This document shows, one piece after another, positions 49,573-59,236 of a stretch of 64,000 bases of DNA. The translations under genes were made by a program, and so were the position numbers. Source of the DNA: Methylobacterium oxalidis. Lineage in GTDB: Bacteria > Pseudomonadota > Alphaproteobacteria > Rhizobiales > Beijerinckiaceae. The first letter of the stretch is position 1; every line of letters starts with the position of its first letter. The notes beneath the pieces were generated by a model. The model made no database searches. It worked only from the letters and a program-made list of their open reading frames with translations, and was not told where the DNA came from. Location: NCBI RefSeq assembly GCF_007992195.1, contig NZ_BJZU01000017.1, positions 56,695 to 120,694 of the forward strand, read 5' to 3'.

Positions 49573-50900
49573 TCCGGCTGGCCCCGCAGCAGGATCTCGA
49601 TGCGGCGGTTCTCGGCGGCCTTCGGGTCGGCGGCATTGCGCGGCTGGCGGTCGGCGTAGCCCTCGATGCGCTCCACCCGCGCCTCGTCGACGCCGCCGCG
49701 CACCAGCATGTACGAGGCCATCTGGGCCCGCGCCGAGGAGAGGCGCCAGTTGTCGTAGGTCTCCGAGCGGAAGGGCCGGCCGTCCGTGTGGCCGCGAACG
49801 ACGATGCGGCCGGGCCGCGCCTTCAGAACCTGCGCGATGCGCTCCAGGGCCCGCACCACCTTCGGCGTCGGCTCCGCCGAGCCGATGCCGAACATGCTGA
49901 AGTTGACCTCGTCGGTGACGCTGATCAGGACGCCCTCGCCAGTGCGGCGGACCTCGACGCGCGGCGCCGGCGCGCCGGTGCCGAGAGGCTGCACGGCGCG
50001 CGCGATCTCCGCCTTGATGGCGGCGACGGCCGCGGTCTCGGCGGCCTTGGCGTCGGCCTCCGGTGGCTTGGCCGGCACGTCCTTGGCCGGCACGTCCTTG
50101 GCCGCATCCTTGGCCGTCGCATCCTTGGCCGGCTGCTCCCGGGCGATCGGCGCTCCGGGAGGCTCGGAGGCCGGAGGTTCCTGCAGGGAGAGCGACGTCG
50201 GATCGGCGGTCGCGACCTTGAGGCTCGGCGCCCTGCCGGCCTCCTTGGCGTCCTTGGCTGGCTCCCGCTCCTGCGCCCGCGCGGGCTGGTCGCGCCCGAC
50301 CTGGCCGCGCGCGTCGAGCCGCCGCTCGCTGGGAGCCGCGGCCACCGTGTTGACGGCGCCCGGGCGGTCGGTTCGGTGGCGCGGCTGGGGCTCGACCTGC
50401 CAGTAGAGCGGGTCGAACGGGTCGCGCGCGGCCTCGCCGCCGCTGATGCCCGGCTGGCCGGTCTCGGGCCCCGCCGCGTCGGCGCTCGCGGCATCGGACC
50501 GCTCGGCTTCCGCCGCGAGCTTGGCCAGCACCGCGTACGGGTCCTGGAACAGCGCGGATTCGCGGGCGCGGCTGCCCGGCGCACCGGCGGCCTCGGCCTT
50601 GTCGCCCTTCGTGTCGGCCTTGCCGCCCTCGGCGCCCGGCTCGGAGGGCGTGTCGTGCGGGTCGCGCAGGCCCTTGCGGTCGTGGGTGACCTCGGCGAGC
50701 TTCACCGGGTTGAAGTACTCGGCGATGGTCTGCTTCTGCTCCTTGCTCGTCGAGTTGATGAGCCACATCACCAGGAACAGGGCCATCATCGCCGTCATGA
50801 AGTCGGCGAGCGCGATCTTCCAGGCGCCGCCGTGATGGCCGTCCTCGTGGTCGCCGTGGCGCTTGACGATGATGATCTCGTGGTGGCCGCCCTCCGCCAT
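49569..50900 (-). CDS. motB: flagellar stator protein MotB
   Basis: 443 residues, longer than enteric MotB because of a linker. One membrane helix near 30-48 carries the proton-path Asp in ALADFMTAMMALFLVMWLI (split: ALADFM). An extended linker rich in Lys, Asp and Ala with PAKDV repeats follows, then the OmpA-like peptidoglycan-binding domain with VRGHTDGRPF and LSSARAQ at the C-terminus. The ATG at 50900 follows the FliH-like gene by 2 nt. A stretch of 15-bp tandem repeats lies in the linker. Confidence 0.93.
   Translation of the reverse strand: MAEGGHHEIIIVKRHGDHEDGHHGGAWKIALADFMTAMMALFLVMWLINSTSKEQKQTIAEYFNPVKLAEVTHDRKGLRDPHDTPSEPGAEGGKADTKGDKAEAAGAPGSRARESALFQDPYAVLAKLAAEAERSDAASADAAGPETGQPGISGGEAARDPFDPLYWQVEPQPRHRTDRPGAVNTVAAAPSERRLDARGQVGRDQPARAQEREPAKDAKEAGRAPSLKVATADPTSLSLQEPPASEPPGAPIAREQPAKDATAKDAAKDVPAKDVPAKPPEADAKAAETAAVAAIKAEIARAVQPLGTGAPAPRVEVRRTGEGVLISVTDEVNFSMFGIGSAEPTPKVVRALERIAQVLKARPGRIVVRGHTDGRPFRSETYDNWRLSSARAQMASYMLVRGGVDEARVERIEGYADRQPRNAADPKAAENRRIEILLRGQPE
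50067..50132 (-). repeat. tandem 15-bp repeats in the MotB linker
   Basis: Units of CTTGGCCGGCACGTC (plus-strand reading) occur at 50067-50081 and 50082-50096, followed by degenerate 12- and 15-nt copies to about 50123. The protein reads PAKDV-type repeats (PAKDVPAKDV). In-frame copy change would lengthen or shorten the MotB linker without breaking the frame. Confidence 0.7.
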
Positions 50901-50902
50901 GC

Positions 50903-51592
50903 TCAGGCCTCCTCGATCGCGGCCGAGAGGAGGCGCGTCCAGGCGCCGAGCTGCGTCTCGATCACCGTCTGGTCGGCGCTGACCTGAACCTCGGGCAGGT
51001 CGGCGGGCGCGAAGGCGACGGCGGCCCCGAGCGGCCCGAGCCGGGCGGCGAGCCCGTCGAGGAGATCCTGCGGCCCGCTCACGCGGATCGCGGCGTGGTG
51101 CGGGTCGGCCAGAAGCCGCGACAGGGCGGCGCCGAGCTCGCTCAGCGCCCGCCGCCGCAGGGCGTCGGTGAGGACGGGCGCGAGGAGCCGCGCGATGCGC
51201 TCCGTCAGGCTCGCGTCGAGGGCGCGCAGAGCCGCCGAGAAGCCGGCGGCGAGCGCCTCCGCCTCCGTCTCGCTCCAGCGGCGGCGCTCGGCCTCGAAGC
51301 GCGCGGCGAAGGCCGCCTCCTCCGCCGCCCGCCGGTCCTCCGCCTCGGCGAGGCCGCGGGCGCGCCCCCGCGCCTCCGCCTCGCGCAGGAGCGCCTCGCG
51401 GTCCTCCGGCGGCTCGGCCGGAGCGGATCCGGGACCGGAGCGCGTGAGGCCGATCCAGGGATCGGCGAAGGTGTCGGTCGCCGGGTTCGGGACGGGGGCC
51501 ACCGGGAACACCGCCCGCGCGGGGGGCGGCGGCGCGGGCGCCGGGCCGGGCGCGGAGAAATCCGGCAGGTGGCGGGCGAGCACGGCCTGCAT
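50903..51592 (-). CDS. FliH-like flagellar export regulator
   Basis: A 229-residue protein with a Pro-rich N-terminus, a long Ala/Glu/Arg coiled coil (LREAEARGRARGLAEAEDRR, about 70-110) and a C-terminal alpha/beta domain resembling the FliH/V-type ATPase E-subunit family. It lies directly next to fliF in the place where fliH is normally found. FliH holds the export ATPase FliI; fliI itself is not in the window. Confidence 0.7.
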   Translation of the reverse strand: MQAVLARHLPDFSAPGPAPAPPPPARAVFPVAPVPNPATDTFADPWIGLTRSGPGSAPAEPPEDREALLREAEARGRARGLAEAEDRRAAEEAAFAARFEAERRRWSETEAEALAAGFSAALRALDASLTERIARLLAPVLTDALRRRALSELGAALSRLLADPHHAAIRVSGPQDLLDGLAARLGPLGAAVAFAPADLPEVQVSADQTVIETQLGAWTRLLSAAIEEA

Positions 51593-53286
51593 CAGGCGGG
51601 CTCCTCACGCATCAGCCAGCGCTTGAGGATCGCAGCGACCTGCTCCTCGTCCAGCTCGATCATCTGCTCCAGCCGCTTCTGGGGCGAGCGGCCCATCTTG
51701 TCGGCCATGTCCTCGATGAGGCTCGCCATCGCCGCGGGCGCGGCGAGCTGGGGCGCGTCGGGCACGCCTGGGGCGGCGAGCGCCGCGGTCTCCGGCGCGA
51801 GGCCCGCCGCGGTGCCGGGCGGAAGGGCCGGGCTGCCGGGGGCGCCCGGCACCAGGGCCACGCTCTCGGCCTGCGCCGTCTCCGGTGCGGCGAGGATGGC
51901 GCGCAGCGCGGGCCGCAGGCCGAACCAGATCAGGAGCCCCGCCACGACGAGGATCGTGCCCGCGTTGATGAGCGTGCCGGACTGGCGCAGCATCACCTCG
52001 GACAGGCTCAAGGGGGGCACCGGCTCCAGCGGCTGGCCGTCGTTGATGAAGCCGACGGCGGCGACCTTGACGTTGTCCCCCCGCTCCTTGCTGAAGCCCG
52101 CGGCCGAGGCGACGAGCTGCTCGATCTCGCCGATCTGCGCATCGATCCCCGCCTTCGGGGCATCGGGCCCCGCGAGGGCGGCGAGGCGGGCGCGGTTCAC
52201 CAGCACCGCCACGGAGAGCTGGCGGATGGCGTAGCCGTCGCTCACCGTCTGGATCGTCTTCTGCGAGATCTCGTAGTTGGTGAGATCCTCCTTCTTCGAG
52301 GTCTCGCTGCTCGACTGGTCGTTGCCGTCCGAGCGGGTGCGCTGGTCGGGCAGGTTCTGCTGGGCGGTCGTCGGGCGCTGGGCGTTGCGGTTCTGGCTGG
52401 TCTCGCTCTCCCGAACCGAGCGCGTCGAGCGCTCGACGCGCTGGTCCGGGTTGTAGATCGTCTCGTTGGTGCTGGTCTTGTCGGTGTTGAGGTGGGCCGC
52501 GACGCTCACCTCGAAATTGCCGAGGCCGAGATAGGGGGTGAGCGTGCGGCGGATGTTGTCCTGCACCTCGCGCCCAACGACCTTCTCGAGGCTCGCCATC
52601 TTGCCCGACGGCGCGAGGCTGTTGTCGTCGCCCGACAGGAGCAGCGTGCCGTCCGCCCCGATCACCGTGACGCGGTCGGGCTTCATGCCGGGGATCGCGG
52701 AGGCCACGAGCTGGCGGATCGCCTGCGCGCCGCTGACGTCGTCGGCGGGCTCGGTGCGCACCACCACGGAGGCCGAGGGCGGCTGCTGGTCGCGCCGGAA
52801 CGAGCCGCGGTCCGGCAGGACGATGTGGACGCGGGCCGCGCGCACGCCCTTCATGCCCTGGATCGTGCGGGAGAGCTCGCCTTCCAGCGCGCGCACCCGC
52901 GTCACCTCCTGCATGAAGGAGGTCATGCCGAGGGAGCCGAGGTCGTTGAACAGCTCGTAGCCGGATTTCGCGCTCTGCGGCAGGCCCTTCTCGGCGAGCA
53001 GCATGCGGGCCTGCGCGGTGTTGCCGTAGGCGACGAGCACCGCCGTGCCATCGGCGCTGACGTCGAAGGGGATGCCCGAATCCTTGAGCACGCCGCCGAT
53101 GCGCGCCACGTCCTCGCGCGACAGGCCGGTGTAGAGCGGCTCCTGCGCGGGCCGGCTCAGGTAGTAGGCCCCGAGCCCCACCGCCAGGAACACGACGAGG
53201 CCGATCAGCCCGAGGGCGGCGAGCCGGCGCGGCCCCAGCTCGACGATGTTGCTCCACAGCCTCTCGGCTTGCTCGCGACCGGACAT
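51592..53286 (-). CDS. fliF: flagellar MS-ring protein FliF
   Basis: 564 residues. An N-terminal membrane helix (about 22-43) is followed by ring-building domains (EPLYTGLSREDVARIGGVLKDSGI in its key parts, and ELSRTIQGMKGVRAARVHIVLP), a disordered periplasmic loop near 290-340, and a second helix near 450. The C-terminal tail (MADKMGRSPQKRLEQMIELDEEQVAAIL) is the FliG-binding segment. It overlaps the FliH-like gene by 1 nt. Confidence 0.95.
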   Translation of the reverse strand: MSGREQAERLWSNIVELGPRRLAALGLIGLVVFLAVGLGAYYLSRPAQEPLYTGLSREDVARIGGVLKDSGIPFDVSADGTAVLVAYGNTAQARMLLAEKGLPQSAKSGYELFNDLGSLGMTSFMQEVTRVRALEGELSRTIQGMKGVRAARVHIVLPDRGSFRRDQQPPSASVVVRTEPADDVSGAQAIRQLVASAIPGMKPDRVTVIGADGTLLLSGDDNSLAPSGKMASLEKVVGREVQDNIRRTLTPYLGLGNFEVSVAAHLNTDKTSTNETIYNPDQRVERSTRSVRESETSQNRNAQRPTTAQQNLPDQRTRSDGNDQSSSETSKKEDLTNYEISQKTIQTVSDGYAIRQLSVAVLVNRARLAALAGPDAPKAGIDAQIGEIEQLVASAAGFSKERGDNVKVAAVGFINDGQPLEPVPPLSLSEVMLRQSGTLINAGTILVVAGLLIWFGLRPALRAILAAPETAQAESVALVPGAPGSPALPPGTAAGLAPETAALAAPGVPDAPQLAAPAAMASLIEDMADKMGRSPQKRLEQMIELDEEQVAAILKRWLMREEPA

Positions 53287-53364
53287 CCTGGCGCAATCCC
53301 GCTACGGGTCAGACGACGTTCGGGGAGCCTTCTCGCCCGCCAGCCTTGCGCGGGGATTGCGCGG

Positions 53365-54177
53365 TCAGAAGAAGGACCGCACCAGCCCGCCGACGAGCAG
53401 GTTCCAGCCGTCGATCAGGATGAAGAACAGCACCTTGAAGGGCAGCGAGATCACGGTCGGCGGCAGCATCATCATGCCCATCGACATGACGATCGTGGAG
53501 ACGATCAGGTCGATGACGAGGAACGGCAGCGCGATCAGGAAGCCGATCTCGAAGCCGCGGCGCAGCTCCGAGATCATGAAGGCCGGGATCAGGATGCGCA
53601 GGTCGATCTTCTCGCCGGCCTCGGCCTTCGGGAAGTTGCGGCTCGCCAGGTCCGTGAAGGTCTGCAGGTCCTTCGGACGGACCTGGGCGGCCATGAACTC
53701 TCGGAACGGCTCGGCGATCCTGGCGAAGGCCTCCTCCTCGCCGATCCGGTTCTCCTGAAGCGGTCGCACGCCCTCGTTCCAGGCCCGGTCGAAGGTCGGG
53801 GCCATCACGTAGAAGGTCATGAACAGCGACAGGCTGACGAGGAACAGGTTCGCGGGCGTGCTCTGCAGGCCGAGGCCCGAGCGCAGGAAGGAGAGCGCCA
53901 CCGCGAAGCGGGTGAAGCTCGTCATCATCACGAGGAGGCCCGGCGCCAGCGACAGGACGGTGAGCAGCGCCACGAGCTGGAGGATGCGCCCGCTCGCGGC
54001 CCCGTTGCCGGGGGGCAGCAGCGCGTCGAGGCCGGGCACGCCGGTGACGCCGGGAGCGCCCCCCTGCGCCTGCGCGGCGGTGGAGCCGAGCAGCATGGCG
54101 GCGCCGAGCAGCGCGGCGGCGCCGAGGAGACCTGCGAGAAGCAGCCGCCCGCGCGGCCCCGACCGGAACGCCTTCAC
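53365..54177 (-). CDS. fliP: flagellar export protein FliP
   Basis: 270 residues. A signal sequence is visible at the N-terminus, and FliP-typical membrane segments include MTSFTRFAVALSFLRSGLG and the C-terminal IDLIVSTIVMSMGMMMLPP, the family's most conserved stretch. FliP forms the core of the flagellar export gate. Its start overlaps the fliL stop (ATGA). fliQ and fliR are not in the window. Confidence 0.95.
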   Translation of the reverse strand: MKAFRSGPRGRLLLAGLLGAAALLGAAMLLGSTAAQAQGGAPGVTGVPGLDALLPPGNGAASGRILQLVALLTVLSLAPGLLVMMTSFTRFAVALSFLRSGLGLQSTPANLFLVSLSLFMTFYVMAPTFDRAWNEGVRPLQENRIGEEEAFARIAEPFREFMAAQVRPKDLQTFTDLASRNFPKAEAGEKIDLRILIPAFMISELRRGFEIGFLIALPFLVIDLIVSTIVMSMGMMMLPPTVISLPFKVLFFILIDGWNLLVGGLVRSFF

Positions 54178-54656
54178 TGGACCACCACCGACTCGACGAT
54201 GAGCTCGCGCACCGCGCCCTTCGTCCGCAGCGCCACGCGCTCGTTCAGATCCTCGCGCAGGTGCTGGAGGCCGCTCGCGCCCTCGATCTGGGCCAGCGAG
54301 ACCGTGCGCAGGTAGGCCATCACGTCGGCGCGGATCTCGGCGAGCGTCACGTCAGGATTGGGCAGGCTGCCCGCCCTGAACACGACGGACGACTCGACCC
54401 GCACCCAGGCGTCGCCGGACTCGGTGAGGTTCGTCACCACCGAGCCGACGCTGCGCAGGCCGAGATCGCCCGTATAGGCCAGGACCTTTACGGCCTTGTC
54501 GGCCTCGTCGCGCTTGCGCGCGTCGACCGACTGCTCGACGCTCGACAGGAGGTAGACGCCGAGCGCGCCGCCGGTGCCGACCGCCACGAGGGTCACCAGG
54601 GCGAGCGCCCCGATCCAGCCCTTGCCGCCCGTCTTCGGGGTTGCCTTGTCCGCCAT
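54174..54656 (-). CDS. fliL: flagellar basal-body-associated protein FliL
   Basis: 160 residues with a membrane helix near 12-32 and a periplasmic FliL domain (RRVGSVVTNLTESGDAWVRVESSV in parts: LTESGDAWVRVE) ending in ALRTKGAVRELIVESVVVQ. FliL stabilises the stator complex. An upstream in-frame ATG is not needed; GGGCAGGG precedes the start. fliL overlaps fliP by 4 nt. Confidence 0.9.
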   Translation of the reverse strand: MADKATPKTGGKGWIGALALVTLVAVGTGGALGVYLLSSVEQSVDARKRDEADKAVKVLAYTGDLGLRSVGSVVTNLTESGDAWVRVESSVVFRAGSLPNPDVTLAEIRADVMAYLRTVSLAQIEGASGLQHLREDLNERVALRTKGAVRELIVESVVVQ

Positions 54657-54683
54657 CGTTCAACCCTGCCCGCTCGCGCGCCC

Positions 54684-55397
54684 TCAGAAGGGCGCGACGG
54701 TCTCGAAGATCTGCTGGCCGACCGTCGGGCCCTGCACGTCGGTGATGCGGCCGCGGCCGCCGTAGGAGATGCGGGCCTCGGCGATCTTGTCGTAGTCGAT
54801 CGTGTTGCGCCGGGAGATGTCGCGCGGGCGCACGATGCCGGCGACGTTGAGCACGCGGACCTCGTTGTTGACCCGCACCTCCTGCGAGCCCGAGATCAGC
54901 ACGTTGCCGTTCGGCAGGACCTCGGTGACGACGGCCGCCACCGACAGGCGCAGGTTCTCCGAGCGGTCGATCGAGCCCTGGCCCTTGGTCTCGGTGCCGG
55001 AGCGGATGCCCGTGTCGGCCGTCGCCGCGTCCTTGAGGCCGCCGACTCCGTAGCCGAAATCGAAGCCGAGGCTCGACTTCTGGCTGCGCGAGCGCTCGCT
55101 CGCGTTGTCGAACTGCGCCTTGTCGTTGATGACGATGCTGACCGTGATGACGTCGCCCACCGCCCGTGCCCGGGGGTCCTGATAGAGCTCGGCGCTCTGG
55201 GGCGAGAAGGTCGAGTGGTAGCCGTGGCGCGGCCCGTAGGCGCCGAAGGTGGTGGGCAGAGGCCCGCGCGGCGCGGTGAGGCCGGTGCCGATCGGCGTGA
55301 GGATCGGCGGGCGGCCGATCTCGTCGAGGCGGCTCTGGCAGGCGCCGAGGCTCAGGGCGACGGCGAGGGCGAGGCCGCCCGGGAGGAGGCGCGTCAT
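54684..55397 (-). CDS. flgH: flagellar L-ring protein FlgH
   Basis: 237 residues, an outer-membrane lipoprotein: the signal ends LGACQS, so Cys20 is the lipidated residue. The FlgH domain is recognisable in ARAVGDVITVSIVINDKA and SGSQEVRVNNE plus RPRDISRRNTI. The ATG at 55397 overlaps the preceding stop by one base (TGATG), so translation is coupled. It pairs with flgI (P-ring) two genes upstream. Confidence 0.95.
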   Translation of the reverse strand: MTRLLPGGLALAVALSLGACQSRLDEIGRPPILTPIGTGLTAPRGPLPTTFGAYGPRHGYHSTFSPQSAELYQDPRARAVGDVITVSIVINDKAQFDNASERSRSQKSSLGFDFGYGVGGLKDAATADTGIRSGTETKGQGSIDRSENLRLSVAAVVTEVLPNGNVLISGSQEVRVNNEVRVLNVAGIVRPRDISRRNTIDYDKIAEARISYGGRGRITDVQGPTVGQQIFETVAPF

Positions 55398-55999
55398 CAC
55401 GATTTCCCGTTGTCCTTGGCGGGTTCGGCGGCGGGTCCCTTGAGAGGCTCCCGCGCGCCCTCCACCCTGCGGCCGGTCTCGGCCATGGTTCGGGCGAGCC
55501 CGGCGGCGCGGGAGGCCTCCATCTCGGAGAGGATGCCGCTCGCCGCGCGGGGGTTGAGCTTCGTCAGGATCGCGGCGGCGGCGTCCTCGGGCATGTTGGC
55601 GAGCTGGAGCGCGGCCGCGTCCGGCTTCATCTTGGCGTAGACGGCGACGACGCCGGCATCGGCCTTGGCCAGGAACTCGTTGCGGCGCGTGAGCCACGTC
55701 TCGTACTCGGCCCGCTTCTCCTCCAGGCGCCGGATGCGCTCCTCGACCTGACGCTCCAGGGCGGCGAGCTGCTCCTTCTGCCAGGCGAACCGGGCGTCGG
55801 CGGCCGCGTCCGCGATGTTGGCGCAGTAGCCGGCCCTGCCCGGCTCCTTCACGAAATCCTGGGCACCGGGCTCCCGCGCGGCGTCGCGTGCGGCGATGGC
55901 CTTGAGGGCCGCGTCCTTGGCCGGGTCGTTCGCCGGCCCGCCCGCGGCGAGCGCGGGGCCGGCGAGCGCCAGCCACGCCAGGAGGAGCCGGGCGGTCAC
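55397..55999 (-). CDS. motE: MotE-like periplasmic chaperone
   Basis: 200 residues: signal peptide (1-18), a coiled coil around 70-100 (EQLAALERQVEERIRRLEEKR in parts) and a C-terminal MgtE-N-like domain (MKPDAAALQLANMPEDAAAAIL). This matches rhizobial MotE, the chaperone for MotC. It starts at GTG 55999 with a GTGA overlap to flgI. MotE and MotC genes are both in this window, 6 kb apart, on the same strand. Confidence 0.84.
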   Translation of the reverse strand: MTARLLLAWLALAGPALAAGGPANDPAKDAALKAIAARDAAREPGAQDFVKEPGRAGYCANIADAAADARFAWQKEQLAALERQVEERIRRLEEKRAEYETWLTRRNEFLAKADAGVVAVYAKMKPDAAALQLANMPEDAAAAILTKLNPRAASGILSEMEASRAAGLARTMAETGRRVEGAREPLKGPAAEPAKDNGKS

Positions 56000-57117
56000 T
56001 GGACGACGAGCTCCGCCTGGAGGGCGCCGGCGGTCTTCACCGCCTGCAGGATCGCGATGATGTCGGAGGGCTTCAGGCCCACGGAATTCAGGCCGCGCAC
56101 CAGCGTCTGCAGGTCGGAGCCGCGCAGGATGGCGAGCTTGCCCGGCTCCTCGCGGGCGGCGAGCTCGGTGCGCGGCACCACCGTGGTCTCCCCGCGGGAG
56201 AACGGGGCGGGCTGCGAGACCTCGGGCGCCTCGGAGACGCGGACCGTCAGGTTGCCGTGGGTGACCGCCACCGTCGAGACCTGCACGTTACGGCCGATCA
56301 CGACGGTGCCGGTGCGCTGGTCCACGACGACCCGAGCCGGGGTGTCGGGCTCGATCGTCAGGTCGCCTATCTCGGCCACCAGCCGGGTCTGCGCCATCTC
56401 GCGGGGGCGCTGGATCGCAACGGCGCGCTGGTCGCGGGGGCTCGCGATGCGGTGGCGGAAGCGGGCCAGCGCGTAGGCGTTGATCGCGTCTGCGATCTGG
56501 ATAGCCGTCTTGAAGTCGGGGTTCTTCAGCTCGAACACGAGCTCGGGCAGGTCGCGGAAGCTGCCGGGCACCTCGCGCTCGATGAGCGCCCCGTTCGGGA
56601 TGCGGCCGGCCGTCGGCACCCCCTGCGTCAGCTGCTCCGCCTGCCCCTGCACCGTGAAGCCCGAGACCGCGAGCGGGCCCTGCGCGGCGGCGTAGACGAG
56701 GCCGTCGCCCCCCGTCAGCGTCGTCATCAGAAGGGTGCCGCCCTTGAGCGAGGTGGCGTCGCCGAGCGAGGTCACGGTGACGTCGATGCGCGAGCCCTGG
56801 CCCGTGTAGGGCGGGAGATCAGCCGTCACCATCACGGCGGCGATGTTGCGGGTGCGCAGCCGGGCGTCCCGCACGTTGATGCCGAGCCGGTCGAGGAGCG
56901 ATTGCAGGGACTGCTCGGTGAACTGCGCGTTGCGCAGGGTGTCGCCCGTGCCCTGCAGGCCCGTGACGAGGCCGTAGCCGAAGAGCTGGTTGTCGCGCAC
57001 GCCCTTGAGCGTCGCGATGTCCTTGATGCGGGTGCCGGCGTCGGCGGGGCCCGCCAGGAGCGCGAGGCCGATGCCGGCCATGAGGCCGAGCAGGAGGGCG
57101 ATCAGGCGGGCGCGCAT
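55996..57117 (-). CDS. flgI: flagellar P-ring protein FlgI
   Basis: 373 residues from ATG 57117 (GTG 57120 is an alternative). A signal peptide covers 1-27 (ADA-G). Family blocks RIKDIATLKGVRDNQLFGYG (in parts), VVGLQGTGDT-like VTGLQGTGDT and the closing LNSVGLKPSDIIAILQAVK are present. It forms the P-ring in the peptidoglycan around the rod. It overlaps flgA's stop. Confidence 0.95.
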   Translation of the reverse strand: MRARLIALLLGLMAGIGLALLAGPADAGTRIKDIATLKGVRDNQLFGYGLVTGLQGTGDTLRNAQFTEQSLQSLLDRLGINVRDARLRTRNIAAVMVTADLPPYTGQGSRIDVTVTSLGDATSLKGGTLLMTTLTGGDGLVYAAAQGPLAVSGFTVQGQAEQLTQGVPTAGRIPNGALIEREVPGSFRDLPELVFELKNPDFKTAIQIADAINAYALARFRHRIASPRDQRAVAIQRPREMAQTRLVAEIGDLTIEPDTPARVVVDQRTGTVVIGRNVQVSTVAVTHGNLTVRVSEAPEVSQPAPFSRGETTVVPRTELAAREEPGKLAILRGSDLQTLVRGLNSVGLKPSDIIAILQAVKTAGALQAELVVQ

Positions 57118-57581
57118 CACTGGGCGCCGATGCGGATGCGGCCGTCCGCCGTCACGGTGCCGAGCACGATGCGGCCCGTATCCGTGTTGCGCACGCGGAT
57201 GGTCTCGCCGAGGCCGCCGTTCTGCAGGGGGGCGCCGACCGTGGTGATGACGAGCCCGTTCTCCTCGAAGATCATCTGGGTCGGCGCGCCCCGGCTGACG
57301 AGGCGGGGATCGTCCACGGCGTTGACCGGCACCGGCTCGCCGGGCAGCAGCATGCGGCGGGCGGTGCGCCCGACCATGGCGAGCGGCGCGTCGATCACCG
57401 CGCCGCGGGCCCTGAAGGTCTGCGGGTAGGATTGCAGCCGCAGCATCGATTCCCTGATCGTGTCGCCCGGGTAGATCGTGACGGCCGGCACCGGCAGGAC
57501 GAGCTCGTCCGGCGCCGCGGCGGCGGGGCCGGCGGCGAGGACCAGGAGGACGGCGAGGCGGCGGGCGAGGGGGATGAGCAT
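57117..57581 (-). CDS. flgA: flagellar P-ring assembly chaperone FlgA
   Basis: 154 residues with a signal peptide (about 1-23) and a short SAF-type domain: PLAMVGRTARRMLLPGEPV and the C-terminal LGETIRVRNTDTGRIVLGTV are the family's typical blocks. Shorter than enteric FlgA, as in other alphaproteobacteria. It assists FlgI in the periplasm and its gene precedes flgI with an overlap. Confidence 0.92.
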   Translation of the reverse strand: MLIPLARRLAVLLVLAAGPAAAAPDELVLPVPAVTIYPGDTIRESMLRLQSYPQTFRARGAVIDAPLAMVGRTARRMLLPGEPVPVNAVDDPRLVSRGAPTQMIFEENGLVITTVGAPLQNGGLGETIRVRNTDTGRIVLGTVTADGRIRIGAQ

Positions 57582-57650
57582 GGTGTGGGGACGCGCCAGG
57601 GGTGAGCGGCCGTGCGGGGACGAGCCCCGCGGCCTGTCGGGTCGGGCCGG

Positions 57651-58439
57651 CTAGCGGATGCCCTTCGAGATCGTGGCGGCCATCTCGTCGGAGGCCTGGA
57701 TCACCTTGGAGTTCATCTCGAAGGCGCGCTGGGCGGTGATCAGACTCGTGATCTCCTTGACCGGATCGACGTTCGAGCCCTCGAGGTAGCCCTGCTGGAT
57801 CTTGCCGTAGCTCACGTCGCCGGGGTTGCCGACGACCGGCTGGCCGGAGGCCGGCGTCTCCCGGTAGAGGCCGTTGCCGAGCGGCTCCAGGCCTGCCTCG
57901 TTGGCGAAGTTCGCGAGCGTGAGCTGGCCGATGTTCTGCGGCTGCACCTGGCCCTCGATCTTGGCGAAGACCTGACCCGACTGGTTGATGACCACGTCGA
58001 CGGCGTTCTGCGGGATCAGCACCGCGGGATCGACCGTGTAGCCCTCGAGCGTCACGAGCTGCCCGGCGGCGTTCTTGTTGAAGGAGCCGGCGCGCGTGTA
58101 GTTGATCTCGCCGTTCGGGTTCGTGATCTGGAAGTAGCCGCGCCCGTTGATCGCGAGGTCGAGCTGGTTGGCGGTGTTGCCGAGCGAGCCCTGCCGGTGG
58201 AGGTTGCGGATCGCGGCCGCGCGCACGCCGAGGCCGAGCATGGCGCCCTCGGGAATCGCCTCCTGGCCGGCCTGGTTCGGCACGCCCTGCAGGCGCTCGG
58301 CCTGGTAGAGCAGGTCCGTGAACTCGGCCCGCGCGCCCTTGAACCCGGTGGTGTTCAGGTTGGCGATGTTGTTGGCGATGACCTCGAGGTTGAGCTGCTG
58401 GGCGGACATGCCCGTGGCGGCGACGGCGAGCGCTCTCAT
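57651..58439 (-). CDS. flgG: flagellar distal rod protein FlgG
   Basis: 262 residues, the standard FlgG length. The N-terminal rod signature is present ([17 protein letters not shown]) along with the central GRGYFQI and the C-terminal [21 protein letters not shown] motif. It forms the distal rod. flgF is not seen next to it. fliE follows upstream in the transcript, 25 nt away. Confidence 0.96.
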   Translation of the reverse strand: MRALAVAATGMSAQQLNLEVIANNIANLNTTGFKGARAEFTDLLYQAERLQGVPNQAGQEAIPEGAMLGLGVRAAAIRNLHRQGSLGNTANQLDLAINGRGYFQITNPNGEINYTRAGSFNKNAAGQLVTLEGYTVDPAVLIPQNAVDVVINQSGQVFAKIEGQVQPQNIGQLTLANFANEAGLEPLGNGLYRETPASGQPVVGNPGDVSYGKIQQGYLEGSNVDPVKEITSLITAQRAFEMNSKVIQASDEMAATISKGIR

Positions 58440-58464
58440 CGGTGTTCTCTCCTCAGATCGCCGG

Positions 58465-58812
58465 TCAGATCGCCATGCGGCTCAGTTCGAGGTAGGCGGC
58501 CACGACCTTGTCGCGGATCGCCACGGCCGTCTGGAGGCTCTGCTCGGCCGACATCACGGCCTCGACCACCTGCTGGGCCGTGGCCTTGCCCTGGATGCCG
58601 GCGATCGCCGTCGCCTCGCCGGTGCGCAAGGAGGTGCGCACGCCGGAGGCGAACTGGGCCATGATCTCCCCGAAATCCGCCGGGCTGCCGGCGGCCGGTG
58701 CGACGCCGAGACCCGGCGCGGCGGACAGGGCGGCCTTCGATACGGGTGCCGTCTCGACGCGGGAGAGGGCGGCCTTGTCGAAGGCGGAGAGCGACGCGAG
58801 TGCCTCGATCAT
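58465..58812 (-). CDS. fliE: flagellar hook-basal body protein FliE
   Basis: 115 residues with the FliE C-terminal pattern [34 protein letters not shown] (key parts: [15 protein letters not shown] and YLELSRM). FliE joins the MS ring to the rod. It stands between flgC and flgG, as in many alphaproteobacteria. Confidence 0.94.
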   Translation of the reverse strand: MIEALASLSAFDKAALSRVETAPVSKAALSAAPGLGVAPAAGSPADFGEIMAQFASGVRTSLRTGEATAIAGIQGKATAQQVVEAVMSAEQSLQTAVAIRDKVVAAYLELSRMAI

Positions 58813-58819
58813 CGGTTGC

Positions 58820-59236
58820 TCAAGTCCTCAGAAGGTCGATGACGCTGGCCACCATGGCGCGGGCCTGCTTGATCACCTGGAGGTTGGCCTCGTAGGAGCG
58901 GTTGGCCTCGCGCATGTCGGCCATCTCCACGAGCATGTTCACGTTCGGCAGCTTGACGTTGCCGTTCGGGTCGGCGGCCGGGCTCGACGGGTCGTGCTCG
59001 GTCCGGAACGGGGCGGTGTCGGTGCCGATCTCGCGCACCCGCACCGAGGCGGCGCCGAGGGCGCGGTCGAGCTCGGCCCGGAAGGTGACGGTCTTGCGCG
59101 CGTAGGGGTCGGCGCCCGGCGCCTCGCCCGTCGACTGGGCGTTGGCGAGGTTCTCCGACACCACGCGCATGCGCAGGGACTGCGCTTCGAGCCCGGCGCT
59201 GGCGAGCCGGCTCGCCGAGAGCAGAGGATCGATCAT
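58820..59236 (-). CDS. flgC: flagellar proximal rod protein FlgC
   Basis: 138 residues. The N-terminal [20 protein letters not shown] and [10 protein letters not shown] and the C-terminal [20 protein letters not shown] are FlgC hallmarks. The frame is open far upstream, but the ATG at 59236 overlapping the flgB stop (ATGA) marks the start. Confidence 0.95.
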   Translation of the reverse strand: MIDPLLSASRLASAGLEAQSLRMRVVSENLANAQSTGEAPGADPYARKTVTFRAELDRALGAASVRVREIGTDTAPFRTEHDPSSPAADPNGNVKLPNVNMLVEMADMREANRSYEANLQVIKQARAMVASVIDLLRT

